Below are positions 7,223-15,539 of a stretch of 40,877 nt of DNA, in pieces (within the stretch, counting starts at the first letter, position 1; the number at the start of each line of letters is the position of its first letter). The translations under genes and the position numbers were made by a program. The notes beneath the pieces are model-generated. The model searched no databases, was not told the origin of the DNA, and saw only the letters and a list, made by a program, of their open reading frames with translations. This DNA comes from Oscillospiraceae bacterium (GTDB lineage: Bacteria; Bacillota; Clostridia; Oscillospirales; Oscillospiraceae), in assembly GCA_009785525.1 (NCBI GenBank), contig WQWC01000016.1, positions 1-40,877 on the forward strand, in the 5' to 3' direction.

Positions 7223-9127
7223 CTATTCGCGCACGATTGCGGCAAATTTACATTTGTCCACACACGCGCCGCATTTTACGCATTTATCCTGGTCGATGAC
7301 ATGCGGAGACTTCAGTTCGCCCGAGATGCAGGAGACCGGGCAAACTTTCGCACACACCGTACAACCGATACATTTGTCGGCTATAATTCTGAAACTGGTC
7401 ATGTTCGTGCACGCACCCGCGGGGCATTTTTTGTCCCTGACATGCGCTATATACTCGTCACGGAAATACTTCAGCGTTGACACGACAGGGTTCGGCGCAC
7501 TTTGTCCGAGTCCGCACAAGGAGGTGTTCTGTATAACTTCGCTTAAATTCTCAAGCTCGGTCAAATCTTCCTCTGTACCATGGCCGTCGGTTATTCTCTC
7601 AAGTATCTCAAGCATACGCTTAGTACCAACACGGCACGGCGTGCACTTTCCGCAGGATTCTTCGACAATAAAGTCCATGTAGAATTTCGCGACATTGACC
7701 ATGCAGTCGTCTTCGTCCAGGACTATCATGCCGCCGGAACCCATCATTGAGCCGATAGCGTCAAGCGAGTCGAAGTCAACTTCAATGTCGATTCCATCAG
7801 CCGCTATACATCCGCCGGACGGGCCGCCGGTTTGGACGGCTTTGAGCTTTTTGCCGTCTTTAACGCCGCCGCCGATGTTTTCAACTATCTCCCTGATAGT
7901 AATACCCATCGGGACCTCAATCAAACCAACTGTGTTGATCTTGCCGGCTAAGGCGAAAATCTTCGTACCGGGCGAATTCTCTGTACCGATAGTTTTGAAC
8001 CACTCCGCGCCTTTAATCAGAATCGGCGGGACACATGCGAATGTTTCAACGTTGTTCAGCGACGTCGGCTTATACCAAAGGCCTTTATCAGCGGTGCGCG
8101 GCGGTTTGTTGCGCGGCTCACCCCTCTGTCCTTGGGCCGAATTCAACAGCGCTGTAGACTCACCGCAGACGAACGCACCCGCGCCGAGCGTCACCGATAT
8201 TTTGAAGCTGAAATCACTGCCCATAATATTGTCGCCCAAGAGGCCACGTTCTTCGGCTTGTTTAATTGCAGATTCGAGCATTTTTACGGCCTTGGGATAT
8301 TCGGCTCTTGTGTAAATAACGCCTTCGTCAGCGCCGATTGACCTACCGCAGATAGCCATAGCTTCCAGAACGCTGTGCGGGTCACCGTATAATATAGCGC
8401 GATCCATAAACGCGCCGGGGTCACCTTCATCCCCGTTGCAGATGACATATTTCTTGTCACCGACAGCTCTTGCTGTGGTTTCCCACTTATCGCCCGCCGG
8501 GAATCCGCCGCCGCCGCGTCCGCGTAAATTGGCGGCTTTGACTTTGTCAATAATCTCTTGCGGCGTCATTTCAAAAATTGCGCGGCTCAAGGCCTCATAC
8601 CCATCCTGAGCTATATATTCATCAATACTGGTCGGGGCAATCAATCCGCAGTTTCTAAGGGCGATACGGACTTGTCCTTTATAAAACGGTATATCATGCT
8701 GCAGATGCACCAGTTCGTTCGTTATCGGGTCTTTGAACAAAAGCCGCTCCACATGTTCATCGTTCTTCAAATGCGATGTTACGATTTCCGGAACGTCGTT
8801 CGACGTTACCGTGACATAAGAGACGTCTTCCGGGAAAACCTTAACGCAAGTACCTTGCTTACAGAAGCCGAAGCAGCCCGTTTTGATGACGTTTACTTCA
8901 TTTTCAATCCCGTTTGCTTTCAGTTCCGAGATAAACGTATCATAGATTTTCGTGCCTTCCGCCGCTTCACAGCCTGTATCCGTGCAGAGCAGGACGTGCT
9001 TTTTGGCAAGCCCCGATTGCTTTTGCGTTGAAGTAACAGGTATCTCCGGCGTATCACGAAGCAGCATTTCCGCGGCGTATTGTTCCCGCAAGTCTCTTAA
9101 TTGCGTTTGAGATGTCACTCTACTCAT
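7223..9127 (-). CDS. hndC: NAD(P)H- and FMN-binding hydrogenase subunit (HndC/HydB type)
   Basis: This 634-residue protein is the NuoF-like electron-entry subunit of the hydrogenase. A thioredoxin-like [2Fe-2S] domain comes first (C48, C53, C85, C89), then the FMN/NADH-binding domain with GRGGGGFP, then a [4Fe-4S] site (ESCGKCTPCRVG), and finally two C-terminal ferredoxin clusters (CIGCTVCAKVCP and CVKCGACVDKC). The N-terminal domain supplies what HndB provides as a separate subunit in Desulfovibrio, which explains the absence of hndB. The start at 9127 follows AGGAGGTG. It overlaps the end of hndA (ATGAGTAG), so translation is probably coupled. In the family this subunit is where electrons are split between NAD(P)H and ferredoxin. 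Confidence 0.95.
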   Translation of the reverse strand: MSRVTSQTQLRDLREQYAAEMLLRDTPEIPVTSTQKQSGLAKKHVLLCTDTGCEAAEGTKIYDTFISELKANGIENEVNVIKTGCFGFCKQGTCVKVFPEDVSYVTVTSNDVPEIVTSHLKNDEHVERLLFKDPITNELVHLQHDIPFYKGQVRIALRNCGLIAPTSIDEYIAQDGYEALSRAIFEMTPQEIIDKVKAANLRGRGGGGFPAGDKWETTARAVGDKKYVICNGDEGDPGAFMDRAILYGDPHSVLEAMAICGRSIGADEGVIYTRAEYPKAVKMLESAIKQAEERGLLGDNIMGSDFSFKISVTLGAGAFVCGESTALLNSAQGQRGEPRNKPPRTADKGLWYKPTSLNNVETFACVPPILIKGAEWFKTIGTENSPGTKIFALAGKINTVGLIEVPMGITIREIVENIGGGVKDGKKLKAVQTGGPSGGCIAADGIDIEVDFDSLDAIGSMMGSGGMIVLDEDDCMVNVAKFYMDFIVEESCGKCTPCRVGTKRMLEILERITDGHGTEEDLTELENLSEVIQNTSLCGLGQSAPNPVVSTLKYFRDEYIAHVRDKKCPAGACTNMTSFRIIADKCIGCTVCAKVCPVSCISGELKSPHVIDQDKCVKCGACVDKCKFAAIVRE

Positions 9128-9629
9128 TCCCCACACCTCCTTCTCTATACTCTTGAATTATCCCTTTGACATCATCGATAGTGATCTTGCCGTACAGTTT
9201 GTCGTTAACCAGCGCCAGCGGAGCCAATCCGCATGCGCCCACACAGCGCAGGGCGTTTAAAGTAAACATATGATCCGTCGTGGTCTGTCCTGCTTGAATG
9301 CCCAGCTGCTTGCTGAACTCCTCTAAAATCTTGTCCGCGCCCAGAACAAAGCAAGCTGTGCCCATGCATATGTTGACCACATATTTGCCCCTCGGCACTG
9401 TGCTGAAGTATGAATAGAACGTGACGACGCCGTTTACTCTGGCGGGCGGCATTGCAAGCCGCCGGGCAATATGAGTCTGCACTTCATCCGGCAGATAACC
9501 CACTATTTCCTGCGCTTTGTGCAAAATCGCGATAAGTTTTCCGTCCAGGCTGCCTTGTTTTTCTAATTGATCGATAAAATCGTCAATTTCTTTCAGCTGC
9601 CCATGGTCTTGACATGTATTTTCCGTCAT
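9120..9629 (-). CDS. hndA: NuoE-like [2Fe-2S] hydrogenase subunit (HndA/HydC type)
   Basis: This 169-residue subunit has the NuoE thioredoxin-like fold with the expected cluster ligands C88, C93, C129 and C133 (CMGTAC and CVGAC). An N-terminal helical segment carries the VGYLP stretch typical of the family. It passes electrons between the FMN subunit and the hydrogenase subunit. An AGGAGG site lies 8 bases before the ATG. It is the first gene of the three-gene operon, behind a strong promoter at 9667-9695. The operon lacks accessory maturases (HydE, HydF, HydG), which must be encoded elsewhere. Confidence 0.93.
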   Translation of the reverse strand: MTENTCQDHGQLKEIDDFIDQLEKQGSLDGKLIAILHKAQEIVGYLPDEVQTHIARRLAMPPARVNGVVTFYSYFSTVPRGKYVVNICMGTACFVLGADKILEEFSKQLGIQAGQTTTDHMFTLNALRCVGACGLAPLALVNDKLYGKITIDDVKGIIQEYREGGVGNE

Positions 9630-9666
9630 AGACTAACCTCCTGTTTTTTATTTTTACACTTGATAC

Positions 9667-9695
9667 ATGATAACATATCCGCCGACGGTTTTCAA
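9667..9695 (-). promoter_or_regulatory. Promoter of the hydrogenase operon
   Basis: On the minus strand TTGAAA (9690-9695) and TATCAT (9667-9672) are 17 bases apart, about 40 bases before the hndA start codon. Confidence 0.7.
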
Positions 9696-9784
9696 TCGGC
9701 TAATTGCTGGCAAGATGATTTGACAAAATTATTGAAATAATTTCCCAAAAACGGCATATACGCGGGGGCAATGGGGACGCGCAG

Positions 9785-9813
9785 AAAAAATAGCGGGCGG
9801 CAAAATGCCGCCC
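9785..9813 (-). terminator. Repeat-derived terminator after pdxS
   Basis: GGGCGGCA (9795-9802) pairs with TGCCGCCC (9806-9813) around a 3-base loop. On the minus strand the stem is followed by GCTATTTTTT. The sequence 9793-9819 is also a half copy of the TGTAGGGGCG repeat family, so the repeat serves as terminator of cysE-pdxS. Confidence 0.8.
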
Positions 9814-9834
9814 CTACGGATTGATCGCTATTTA

Positions 9835-10707
9835 TTATTTCCCGCGCTCTGCCATTAACAACGTGATCTCTTGCTCGTTAATCCCGACCATTGCCTCGCC
9901 TAAGTCTTCTGAAAGTTCCGTCAGCAGTTTTGCATCATTGAAGTTCGCCACCGCTTTGACAATTGCGGCGGCGCGTTTTGCCGGGTCTCCGGATTTGAAT
10001 ATGCCGGATCCGACAAACACACCCTCGGCCCCCAATTGCATCATCAGCGCGGCGTCTGCTGGAGTCGCGACTCCGCCGGCGGCAAAGTTCACAACCGGGA
10101 GTTTACCGTTCTGATGCACGTACAGCGCGAGATCATACGGGATTTGCAGTGTCTTTGCCGCGTCGTACAGTTCGTCAATGCTCATGGACTTAAATCTGCG
10201 CATCTCACTCTGCATCATCCGCATATGACGGACAGCTTGCACAATATCGCCTGTCCCCGGCTCGCCTTTTGTCCGGATCATCGACGCGCCCTCATTAATC
10301 CTCCGCAACGCTTCGCCAAGGTCTTTCGCGCCGCAGACAAACGGGGCGGCAAACTGCGCCTTGTCGATTTGATACCTGTCATCAGCAGGGGAGAGGACTT
10401 CACTTTCGTCGATATAATCAATCCCAATCGCCTCAAGAATCTGCGCCTCAACAAAGTGGCCAATCCGGCATTTCGCCATTACGGGAATTTTAACAGCCTG
10501 CTGTATCTCCTTTATCATTTTAGGGTCGCTCATACGCGAAACCCCGCCGACAACGCGGATATCGGCCGGTATACGCTCTAACGCCATAACGGCGCACGCC
10601 CCGGCGGCCTCCGCGATTTTGGCCTGCTCCGGATTCATCACGTCCATTATGACGCCGCCCTTCAGCGTTTGCGCCAGATTTTTGTTCTGTTCAAATCTTT
10701 TGTTCAT
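9835..10707 (-). CDS. pdxS: Pyridoxal 5'-phosphate synthase, PdxS subunit
   Basis: This 290-residue protein is the synthase subunit that builds pyridoxal 5'-phosphate from ribose 5-phosphate, glyceraldehyde 3-phosphate and ammonia. The (beta/alpha)8 protein keeps the key residues: D22 in IMDVMNP, the substrate-binding Lys K79 in MAKCRIGH, and the second Lys K147 in RTKGEPGTG. Length and sequence are typical. It starts 17 bases after cysE, with AAGGAG overlapping the cysE stop codon, so both are one operon. PdxS usually needs the glutaminase PdxT, commonly encoded next door; no pdxT is present here, so it must lie elsewhere. The pairing with cysE may link the cofactor to PLP-dependent cysteine synthesis. 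Confidence 0.95.
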   Translation of the reverse strand: MNKRFEQNKNLAQTLKGGVIMDVMNPEQAKIAEAAGACAVMALERIPADIRVVGGVSRMSDPKMIKEIQQAVKIPVMAKCRIGHFVEAQILEAIGIDYIDESEVLSPADDRYQIDKAQFAAPFVCGAKDLGEALRRINEGASMIRTKGEPGTGDIVQAVRHMRMMQSEMRRFKSMSIDELYDAAKTLQIPYDLALYVHQNGKLPVVNFAAGGVATPADAALMMQLGAEGVFVGSGIFKSGDPAKRAAAIVKAVANFNDAKLLTELSEDLGEAMVGINEQEITLLMAERGK

Positions 10708-10723
10708 TTTAATCTGCTACTCC

Positions 10724-11626
10724 TTATTCTTTTCTTGCAACTGGTCTAAGCTTAAAATCCAGCTCCGGCTTTTTCATGCTTACGCTTGTGTTCTCCGGCA
10801 CTGACTCTATAACAAACGCGTTGCCGCCGATTACGCTGCCGCGGCCTATCACCGTGTCCCCGCCCAGGATTGTCGCGCCTGAATAGACGGTGACTTCGTC
10901 CTCTAGCGTCGGGTGACGCTTTTGCCCGCGCAACCGCTGCCCGCCTCTGGTAGATAACGCCCCCAGCGTCACGCCTTGATACAGCTTTACGTGTGAACCT
11001 ATCACCGCCGTTTCGCCGATGACAACGCCTGTGCCGTGGTCAATAAAGAAATGGCCGCCGATCACAGCGCCTGGATTGATTTCAATGCCGGTCAGGCTGT
11101 GGGCGTGTTCCGACATCATCCTTGGGATGAACGGCACCTCCAGCTTATAGAGCTCATGCGCCAGGCGATACACCGTTATCGCGAAAATGCCGGGATAGGC
11201 GAATATGACCTCATGCACACTTTTGGCAGCCGGGTCACCGTCATACGTGGCTTGCGCGTCCGTCAGCAGGACTTTACGCACAGCGGGGAGTTTAGAGAGG
11301 AAGTCTCTGCAAATCTCACCCGCTTTGTTATAGGATTTTTCGCACAGCTCTCCGCATGTGTCAAGGCACAGCGAAAGCGCAATCTGACGGCGCAGTCTCT
11401 GTTCCGCCGCGATAAGTAAATCTCGGACGCGCCACTCCGTGTCCGGGGAGTTTATGACAGCATCGTCAAAATACCCGGGGAACAGCAGCCTCCGCAAAAT
11501 CGTGTTAAGCGTTTCTACCTCGGTTCGGCTCGGCAATCCGTCCAAACACGAATCCTCGGTGGCAACATCTTCGGCATAGCTTGTTGTGATGGATTTTACA
11601 AGATAATTGAGATCATTGTCATTCAT
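10724..11626 (-). CDS. cysE: Serine O-acetyltransferase
   Basis: This 300-residue enzyme makes O-acetylserine from serine and acetyl-CoA, the first step of cysteine synthesis. The N-terminal half is the helical SAT domain, and the C-terminal half is a left-handed beta-helix of hexapeptide repeats (IEINPGAVIGGHF onward). The catalytic Asp-His pair is seen in FIDHGTG (D196, H197), followed by VIGET. The overall form is the longer EpsC-like type found in Clostridia and plants. A modest CAGGTG ribosome binding site precedes the ATG. A strong promoter lies at 11660-11688 and pdxS follows. No cysteine synthase gene is seen in the window. Confidence 0.93.
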   Translation of the reverse strand: MNDNDLNYLVKSITTSYAEDVATEDSCLDGLPSRTEVETLNTILRRLLFPGYFDDAVINSPDTEWRVRDLLIAAEQRLRRQIALSLCLDTCGELCEKSYNKAGEICRDFLSKLPAVRKVLLTDAQATYDGDPAAKSVHEVIFAYPGIFAITVYRLAHELYKLEVPFIPRMMSEHAHSLTGIEINPGAVIGGHFFIDHGTGVVIGETAVIGSHVKLYQGVTLGALSTRGGQRLRGQKRHPTLEDEVTVYSGATILGGDTVIGRGSVIGGNAFVIESVPENTSVSMKKPELDFKLRPVARKE

Positions 11627-11659
11627 ATTAAAACACCTGATTTCGTAATTGAGTATATT

Positions 11660-11688
11660 ATTTTATGCGTATTATCACGGAAAGTCAA
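11660..11688 (-). promoter_or_regulatory. Promoter of cysE-pdxS
   Basis: On the minus strand TTGACT (11683-11688) and TAAAAT (11660-11665) are 17 bases apart, about 35 bases before cysE. I see no T-box or S-box leader in the short gap. Confidence 0.7.
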
Positions 11689-11692
11689 TACT

Positions 11693-12244
11693 TTATCTCT
11701 CTATCCATTCTTCACGTAAAATAGCATATTGAAACCTATCGCACCATTCGTTATTAAGCTCACTGCTTCCCAACTGAGATTTAATAAAATGGGCTTCGCG
11801 CCGCATACCTATACGCTCCATAATTTTATATGAAGCATGGTTTCTTGCATTGCAGCCCGCAGTAATACGGCGAAGACTGAGAATATCAAACCCAAGTTTT
11901 AACATAGTTCTGCCGATTTCCGTGCCGTATCCCCGTTTCCAATAATTACGATGCACAGTCCAGCCCAGTTCAGGGTCGTCAGGCAAGCGGAACAATGAAG
12001 CGGCACCAATCAATGTATGGTCATCCTTCAAAACAGCCGCATATTCGTAGTTAGTGCAATCATCCGCCTCCGCGTTAGTAATTGCCCAACTCAAATAATC
12101 GCGCACTTCCGCTTCGCTTCGCGGCCCTCCTTTTCGATATTTCATATTCTCGGCATTATTAAGCCAATCGAAAACAATCGGGAAATCGCTATCATTAAAT
12201 TTGCGATATGCAAGCCGTTCAGATTCAAGTTCAATAAATTTCAT
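11693..12244 (-). CDS. GNAT-family N-acetyltransferase, RimJ/RimL type
   Basis: This 183-residue protein has the GNAT pattern: an N-terminal LESERLAYRKF strand, a central ELGWTVHRNYWKRGYGTEIG segment that forms the acetyl-CoA-binding loop, and the later ITAGCNARNHASYKIMERIGMRREA stretch typical of the RimJ/RimL group. Such enzymes acetylate protein N-termini or small amines; the target here cannot be told. The ATG at 12244 has no strong ribosome binding site. The gene is transcribed divergently from the aldo/keto reductase, and both promoters appear to share one -35 box (12252-12303). Its 3' end lies 5 bases from the cysE promoter. Confidence 0.85.
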   Translation of the reverse strand: MKFIELESERLAYRKFNDSDFPIVFDWLNNAENMKYRKGGPRSEAEVRDYLSWAITNAEADDCTNYEYAAVLKDDHTLIGAASLFRLPDDPELGWTVHRNYWKRGYGTEIGRTMLKLGFDILSLRRITAGCNARNHASYKIMERIGMRREAHFIKSQLGSSELNNEWCDRFQYAILREEWIER

Positions 12245-12251
12245 CTTTTAA

Positions 12252-12303
12252 ATAATAACATATCAAACCCCGTATTGCAATTGCGGCCTAATCATTATAT
12301 TAT
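12252..12303. promoter_or_regulatory. Divergent promoter pair sharing one palindromic -35 box
   Basis: TTGCAA at 12275-12280 is its own reverse complement. Reading right, TATTAT lies at 12298-12303 after a 17-base spacer and serves the aldo/keto reductase. Reading left, TATTAT on the minus strand (12252-12257) also follows after exactly 17 bases and serves the acetyltransferase. Both spacers are optimal, so two polymerases would compete for one -35 element. Confidence 0.6.
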
Positions 12304-12336
12304 AGTGGTAGTTCTCCTCGAAAGGATGGTAAGACT

Positions 12337-13515
12337 ATGCAATACAGGATAAACCCTAAAAACGGCGACGCGATATCGCAATTGGCGCTGGGGTGTATGC
12401 GATTCCCGCGCCGGGGCGGTAAAATTAATCAGGAGAAAACAAACGAGCTTGTCGCCATGGCGATTGAAAACGGGATCAATTATTTCGACACGGCGTATAT
12501 TTATCCCGGCTCTGAAGAAGCCCTCGGCAAAGCGCTTTCGGCTTGCGGCAAGAGGAGAGAGGTGAAAATCGCAACCAAGCTTCCGCATTTTATGTGCAGA
12601 AAGCCGGAGGATTTTGACAGAATCTTCTCAACACAGCTCACCCGGCTTCAGACAGACTATATTGACTACTACTTCATACATATGCTAGGCAACACAGAAT
12701 CCTGGGAACGTTTGAAGTCCTATGGCATTGAGGAATGGATAGAAGAAAAACGCACTGACGGGAAAATTCGGAATTTAGGCTTTTCGTTCCACGGCGGGAA
12801 ATCGCATTTTCTACAATTGCTTGATGTTTACGACTGGGATTTCTGCATGGTGCAATACAATTATTTTGACGAACACGACCAAGCAGGCGCGTCCGGGGTC
12901 CGGGCGGCACATGAAAGAGATTTGCCGGTGTTCGTGATGGAGCCTCTCCGCGGCGGCTTGTTGGCGGATGGATTGCCGAAAGAAGCGGAGGCACTGTTCC
13001 GTGCTGCGGACAAGAATCGCTCCCCTGCCGAATGGGCGCTGTTGTGGCTGCTCAACCAGCCAGAAGTAACCATGGCGCTCTCTGGAATGTCGAATCCGGA
13101 GCAGTTGGCCGAGAACTCACGCGTTGCGGACATAGCTTTGCCGAACGTTTTAAGCGAGAGCGAACTTTCAATTTACAAAAGCGTTGTTGAAACGTTGAAG
13201 CGTTCGATCAAAGTGCCATGCACCGCCTGCGGATATTGCGTGCCTTGCCCCGTTGGCGTTGATATCCCGTCCTGCTTCGCCGCGTATAATGAAACGTATA
13301 CATCCGGCCTGATTTCCGGCCTCGGTCAATATTTCCAAGTCACCGGAATGTCTGCGCCTGTGCAAAGCGACGCGTCCAAATGCACCGGGTGCAAAAAATG
13401 CGAGGAACATTGCCCGCAGGGTATTGAAATCGCCAAGGAGCTTGTGAACGTAAAACGGAGAATGCGGATTGTAAAACCGATAGCAAGTGTGATGAGGAAA
13501 TTTATGCGGATTTAG
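12337..13515 (+). CDS. Aldo/keto reductase with C-terminal ferredoxin-like domain
   Basis: The 392-residue protein has an N-terminal aldo/keto reductase TIM barrel with the catalytic tetrad D51, Y56, K81 and H115 in the expected motifs (FDTAYIY, ATKLPH, FIHML). The C-terminal part (about 290-392) carries cysteines in CTACGYCVPCPVG and CTGCKKCEEHCPQG, which can bind two [4Fe-4S] clusters. This arrangement is common in anaerobes, and substrates of the group are mostly unknown. AAAGGA precedes the ATG. The gene stands alone, divergent from the acetyltransferase, and a pair of repeat hairpins follows the stop codon. Confidence 0.88.
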   Translation: MQYRINPKNGDAISQLALGCMRFPRRGGKINQEKTNELVAMAIENGINYFDTAYIYPGSEEALGKALSACGKRREVKIATKLPHFMCRKPEDFDRIFSTQLTRLQTDYIDYYFIHMLGNTESWERLKSYGIEEWIEEKRTDGKIRNLGFSFHGGKSHFLQLLDVYDWDFCMVQYNYFDEHDQAGASGVRAAHERDLPVFVMEPLRGGLLADGLPKEAEALFRAADKNRSPAEWALLWLLNQPEVTMALSGMSNPEQLAENSRVADIALPNVLSESELSIYKSVVETLKRSIKVPCTACGYCVPCPVGVDIPSCFAAYNETYTSGLISGLGQYFQVTGMSAPVQSDASKCTGCKKCEEHCPQGIEIAKELVNVKRRMRIVKPIASVMRKFMRI

Positions 13516-13536
13516 AGCTGTAGATGAAAAACACCC

Positions 13537-13570
13537 GGCTCTGCGGAGCCACCTTCTTTACTAAAGAGGG
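13537..13570. repeat. Two adjacent hairpins, probably a second dispersed repeat
   Basis: GGCTC (13537-13541) pairs with GAGCC (13546-13550), and CCTTCTTTA (13552-13560) pairs with TAAAGAGGG (13562-13570). No T run follows, so this is not an obvious terminator. The layout resembles a short dispersed repeat, but only one copy is present in the window. Confidence 0.45.
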
Positions 13571-13611
13571 CAGGGGACGGAGGCTTGTTAAAAAACGGAG
13601 GCAGAAATATT

Positions 13612-14355
13612 ATGAGCATAGAAAATACATTTGACTTGGAATCGGAAGAAATTTTAAAGCCGGAAAACCTTGCGCAGAGAATTGAAAATTTCCCTGAAAT
13701 CGCGGTCGCGACATTCAATGACAAAATTATAAACTTAGTTGCGGATTGGCCCGATGCCCGAATAATAAGCGAAGTAAATCATAGGAACGTATATGAAATT
13801 GAACATAAAGGGAAAAAGATAGCGGTATATCGGACAGATATTGGTGGCGCGGCTTCGGCGGGAATGCTTGAGTTGATGATTGTCAAAGGGGTAAAGAAAT
13901 TTGTGTTTTTCGGTGCGTGTGGTACGCTTGATAAAGATATTTCCGCCGGTAATTTTATTGTACCGACTGCGGCTTACCGAGATGAGGGCACAAGTTATCA
14001 TTATTTAAAAGCGGGCGACTATGTGGAGATTAAAACGGCGGAAAAGCTCTCACAAATTATGCGGGAATTAAAACTGCCGTATATTAAAGCCAAAACTTGG
14101 ACGACAGATGCTATTTTCCGCGAAACCCGGAACAACATGCTCAAACGAAAAAGCGAGGGATGTGTGGCTGTGGAGATGGAGTGTGCTTCGGTTATGGCGG
14201 CAGGACAGTTCAGGGGTGTTGAAGTCTATCAGTTTATCTATGGGGAAGATAACCTCGACAGTTCAGAATGGGAGCGCAGGACTATGGGAAACGTTACGCT
14301 TGAGACGCGGGAGAGATATTTGTACATTGCACTGGATATTGCGAGTATGATTTAG
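13612..14355 (+). CDS. Nucleoside phosphorylase (PNP/uridine phosphorylase family)
   Basis: This 247-residue protein belongs to the family that cleaves nucleosides with phosphate to a base and ribose 1-phosphate. The family signals are the phosphate/ribose loop region (TDIGGAASAGMLE), the strand FVFFGACGTL, and the active-site stretch VAVEMECASVMA, where the conserved Glu residues contact the ribose. The sequence is closer to the uridine-phosphorylase-like branch, but the base preference cannot be told. The ATG at 13612 is used because GGAGG lies 10 bases upstream; an in-frame TTG at 13585 lacks support. It stands alone in the plus-strand block. Confidence 0.85.
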   Translation: MSIENTFDLESEEILKPENLAQRIENFPEIAVATFNDKIINLVADWPDARIISEVNHRNVYEIEHKGKKIAVYRTDIGGAASAGMLELMIVKGVKKFVFFGACGTLDKDISAGNFIVPTAAYRDEGTSYHYLKAGDYVEIKTAEKLSQIMRELKLPYIKAKTWTTDAIFRETRNNMLKRKSEGCVAVEMECASVMAAGQFRGVEVYQFIYGEDNLDSSEWERRTMGNVTLETRERYLYIALDIASMI

Positions 14356-14393
14356 TGATTGGGAGATTCGGCGTTATTTATGATACAAACCTA

Positions 14394-14422
14394 TAGACAG
14401 CGCATGGTAATGGTGGTATACT
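14394..14422 (+). promoter_or_regulatory. Promoter of the tandem dehydrogenases
   Basis: TAGACA (14394-14399) and TATACT (14417-14422) are 17 bases apart, about 40 bases before the first dehydrogenase. Confidence 0.7.
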
Positions 14423-14462
14423 TTGGGTTAATCAATACACTATTAATATGGAGGTAATCTTA

Positions 14463-15485
14463 ATGAGAGATTTCAAGGGAAAAATCGCGTTTATCACAGG
14501 CGGCGCTTCCGGTGCGGGACTTGGTCAGGCAAAGTTGTTTGCGAAAGAAGGCATGAAAGTTGCCATCGCTGACGTGCGGCTTGACGCTTTGCACAGCGCT
14601 GTCAGTGAAATTGTCGAGTACGCGGGCTGCAACGTCGCTGACGTTATGCCGCTGTGCTTTGACCTGACTGACCGCAAGGCGTACACGTCCGCCGCCGATA
14701 CGGTGGAAAAAGTATTCGGCGGGCCGCCGCACTTGCTTATTCAGACGGCGGGCGTCAATTCGTTTGGGCCAATAGAGGCGTCTACTTTTGACGATTTTGA
14801 CTGGGTCATGGGCGTATGCTTGGACCACGTTGTCAACGGATTGGTTATCTTTGTTCCGCGCATGATTAAAGCCTACGGCGGCACTGACGGCGTGGCTAGA
14901 GAAGAGTTCCACGTTGCGTGCACATCCTCCGGCGGGGCGTTCATGGCTGGGGCCACCTGCGGGCCGTACTGTGCCGCGAAAGCCGCCGCGAACAATCTTA
15001 TGTACAGTTATGCCGATGCGCTTGCCCCATACGGCGGCGGCTCGACAGTTATCTGCCCCGGAAATATCAACTCCAACATTGGAGACGCGGAAAAGCATCG
15101 TCCGGAGCATTTGCGCAACACGGGTTATCACGTGTCAGAAGGTACGATGGCACATCTGAGGTCAGTTCACGCAACCGGTATTGATCCAATTGAACTGGCG
15201 GAAATTCTTAAAGAAGCGATTGAAAACGGACGTATTATCGCATTGCCGACCAAGGACATCGAAAGCTGGGAGCCGCAGCTGCGCGGCATGAACGGCAGGA
15301 TTGAAGACTATTTGCTGACAGCGCCGGAGCGCCAGAAGATAATGGAAGAGCGCATGGCTGAAATGATGCGCAACAGGCCGGAACGCGACAATCCGGGCGG
15401 CTGGGAAGTCCCGGAAGGCGCTGAGAGATTCGGCATGGCGCGCAAAGATTTGGATTACATAGACCCAAGCAAAAAACCGCAATAG
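14463..15485 (+). CDS. Short-chain dehydrogenase, tandem copy 1
   Basis: The 340-residue SDR has the TGGASGAGLG cofactor motif, an acidic Asp after the second strand (AIADVRLD) that suggests NAD preference, an NSFG stretch in place of the usual NNAG, and the catalytic Ser and YCAAK (Tyr and Lys intact). The C-terminus is about 80 residues longer than a classical SDR and ends in DPSKKPQ. I use the ATG at 14463 because GGAGG lies 8 bases upstream. The next gene is a close copy with the same length and the same ending, so this is a recent tandem duplication in one operon. The substrate is unknown. Confidence 0.9.
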   Translation: MRDFKGKIAFITGGASGAGLGQAKLFAKEGMKVAIADVRLDALHSAVSEIVEYAGCNVADVMPLCFDLTDRKAYTSAADTVEKVFGGPPHLLIQTAGVNSFGPIEASTFDDFDWVMGVCLDHVVNGLVIFVPRMIKAYGGTDGVAREEFHVACTSSGGAFMAGATCGPYCAAKAAANNLMYSYADALAPYGGGSTVICPGNINSNIGDAEKHRPEHLRNTGYHVSEGTMAHLRSVHATGIDPIELAEILKEAIENGRIIALPTKDIESWEPQLRGMNGRIEDYLLTAPERQKIMEERMAEMMRNRPERDNPGGWEVPEGAERFGMARKDLDYIDPSKKPQ

Positions 15486-15539
15486 ATGCACCCGCAATAT
15501 ACAGTAATCACATAATTATTATATATTTGGAGGAAAAAC

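Noticed and set aside
7223-9629. NADH dehydrogenase (complex I) genes, from the NuoE and NuoF similarity
   Set aside because: The adjacent hydrogenase subunit with full H-cluster motifs and the fused thioredoxin-like domain identify a bifurcating hydrogenase.
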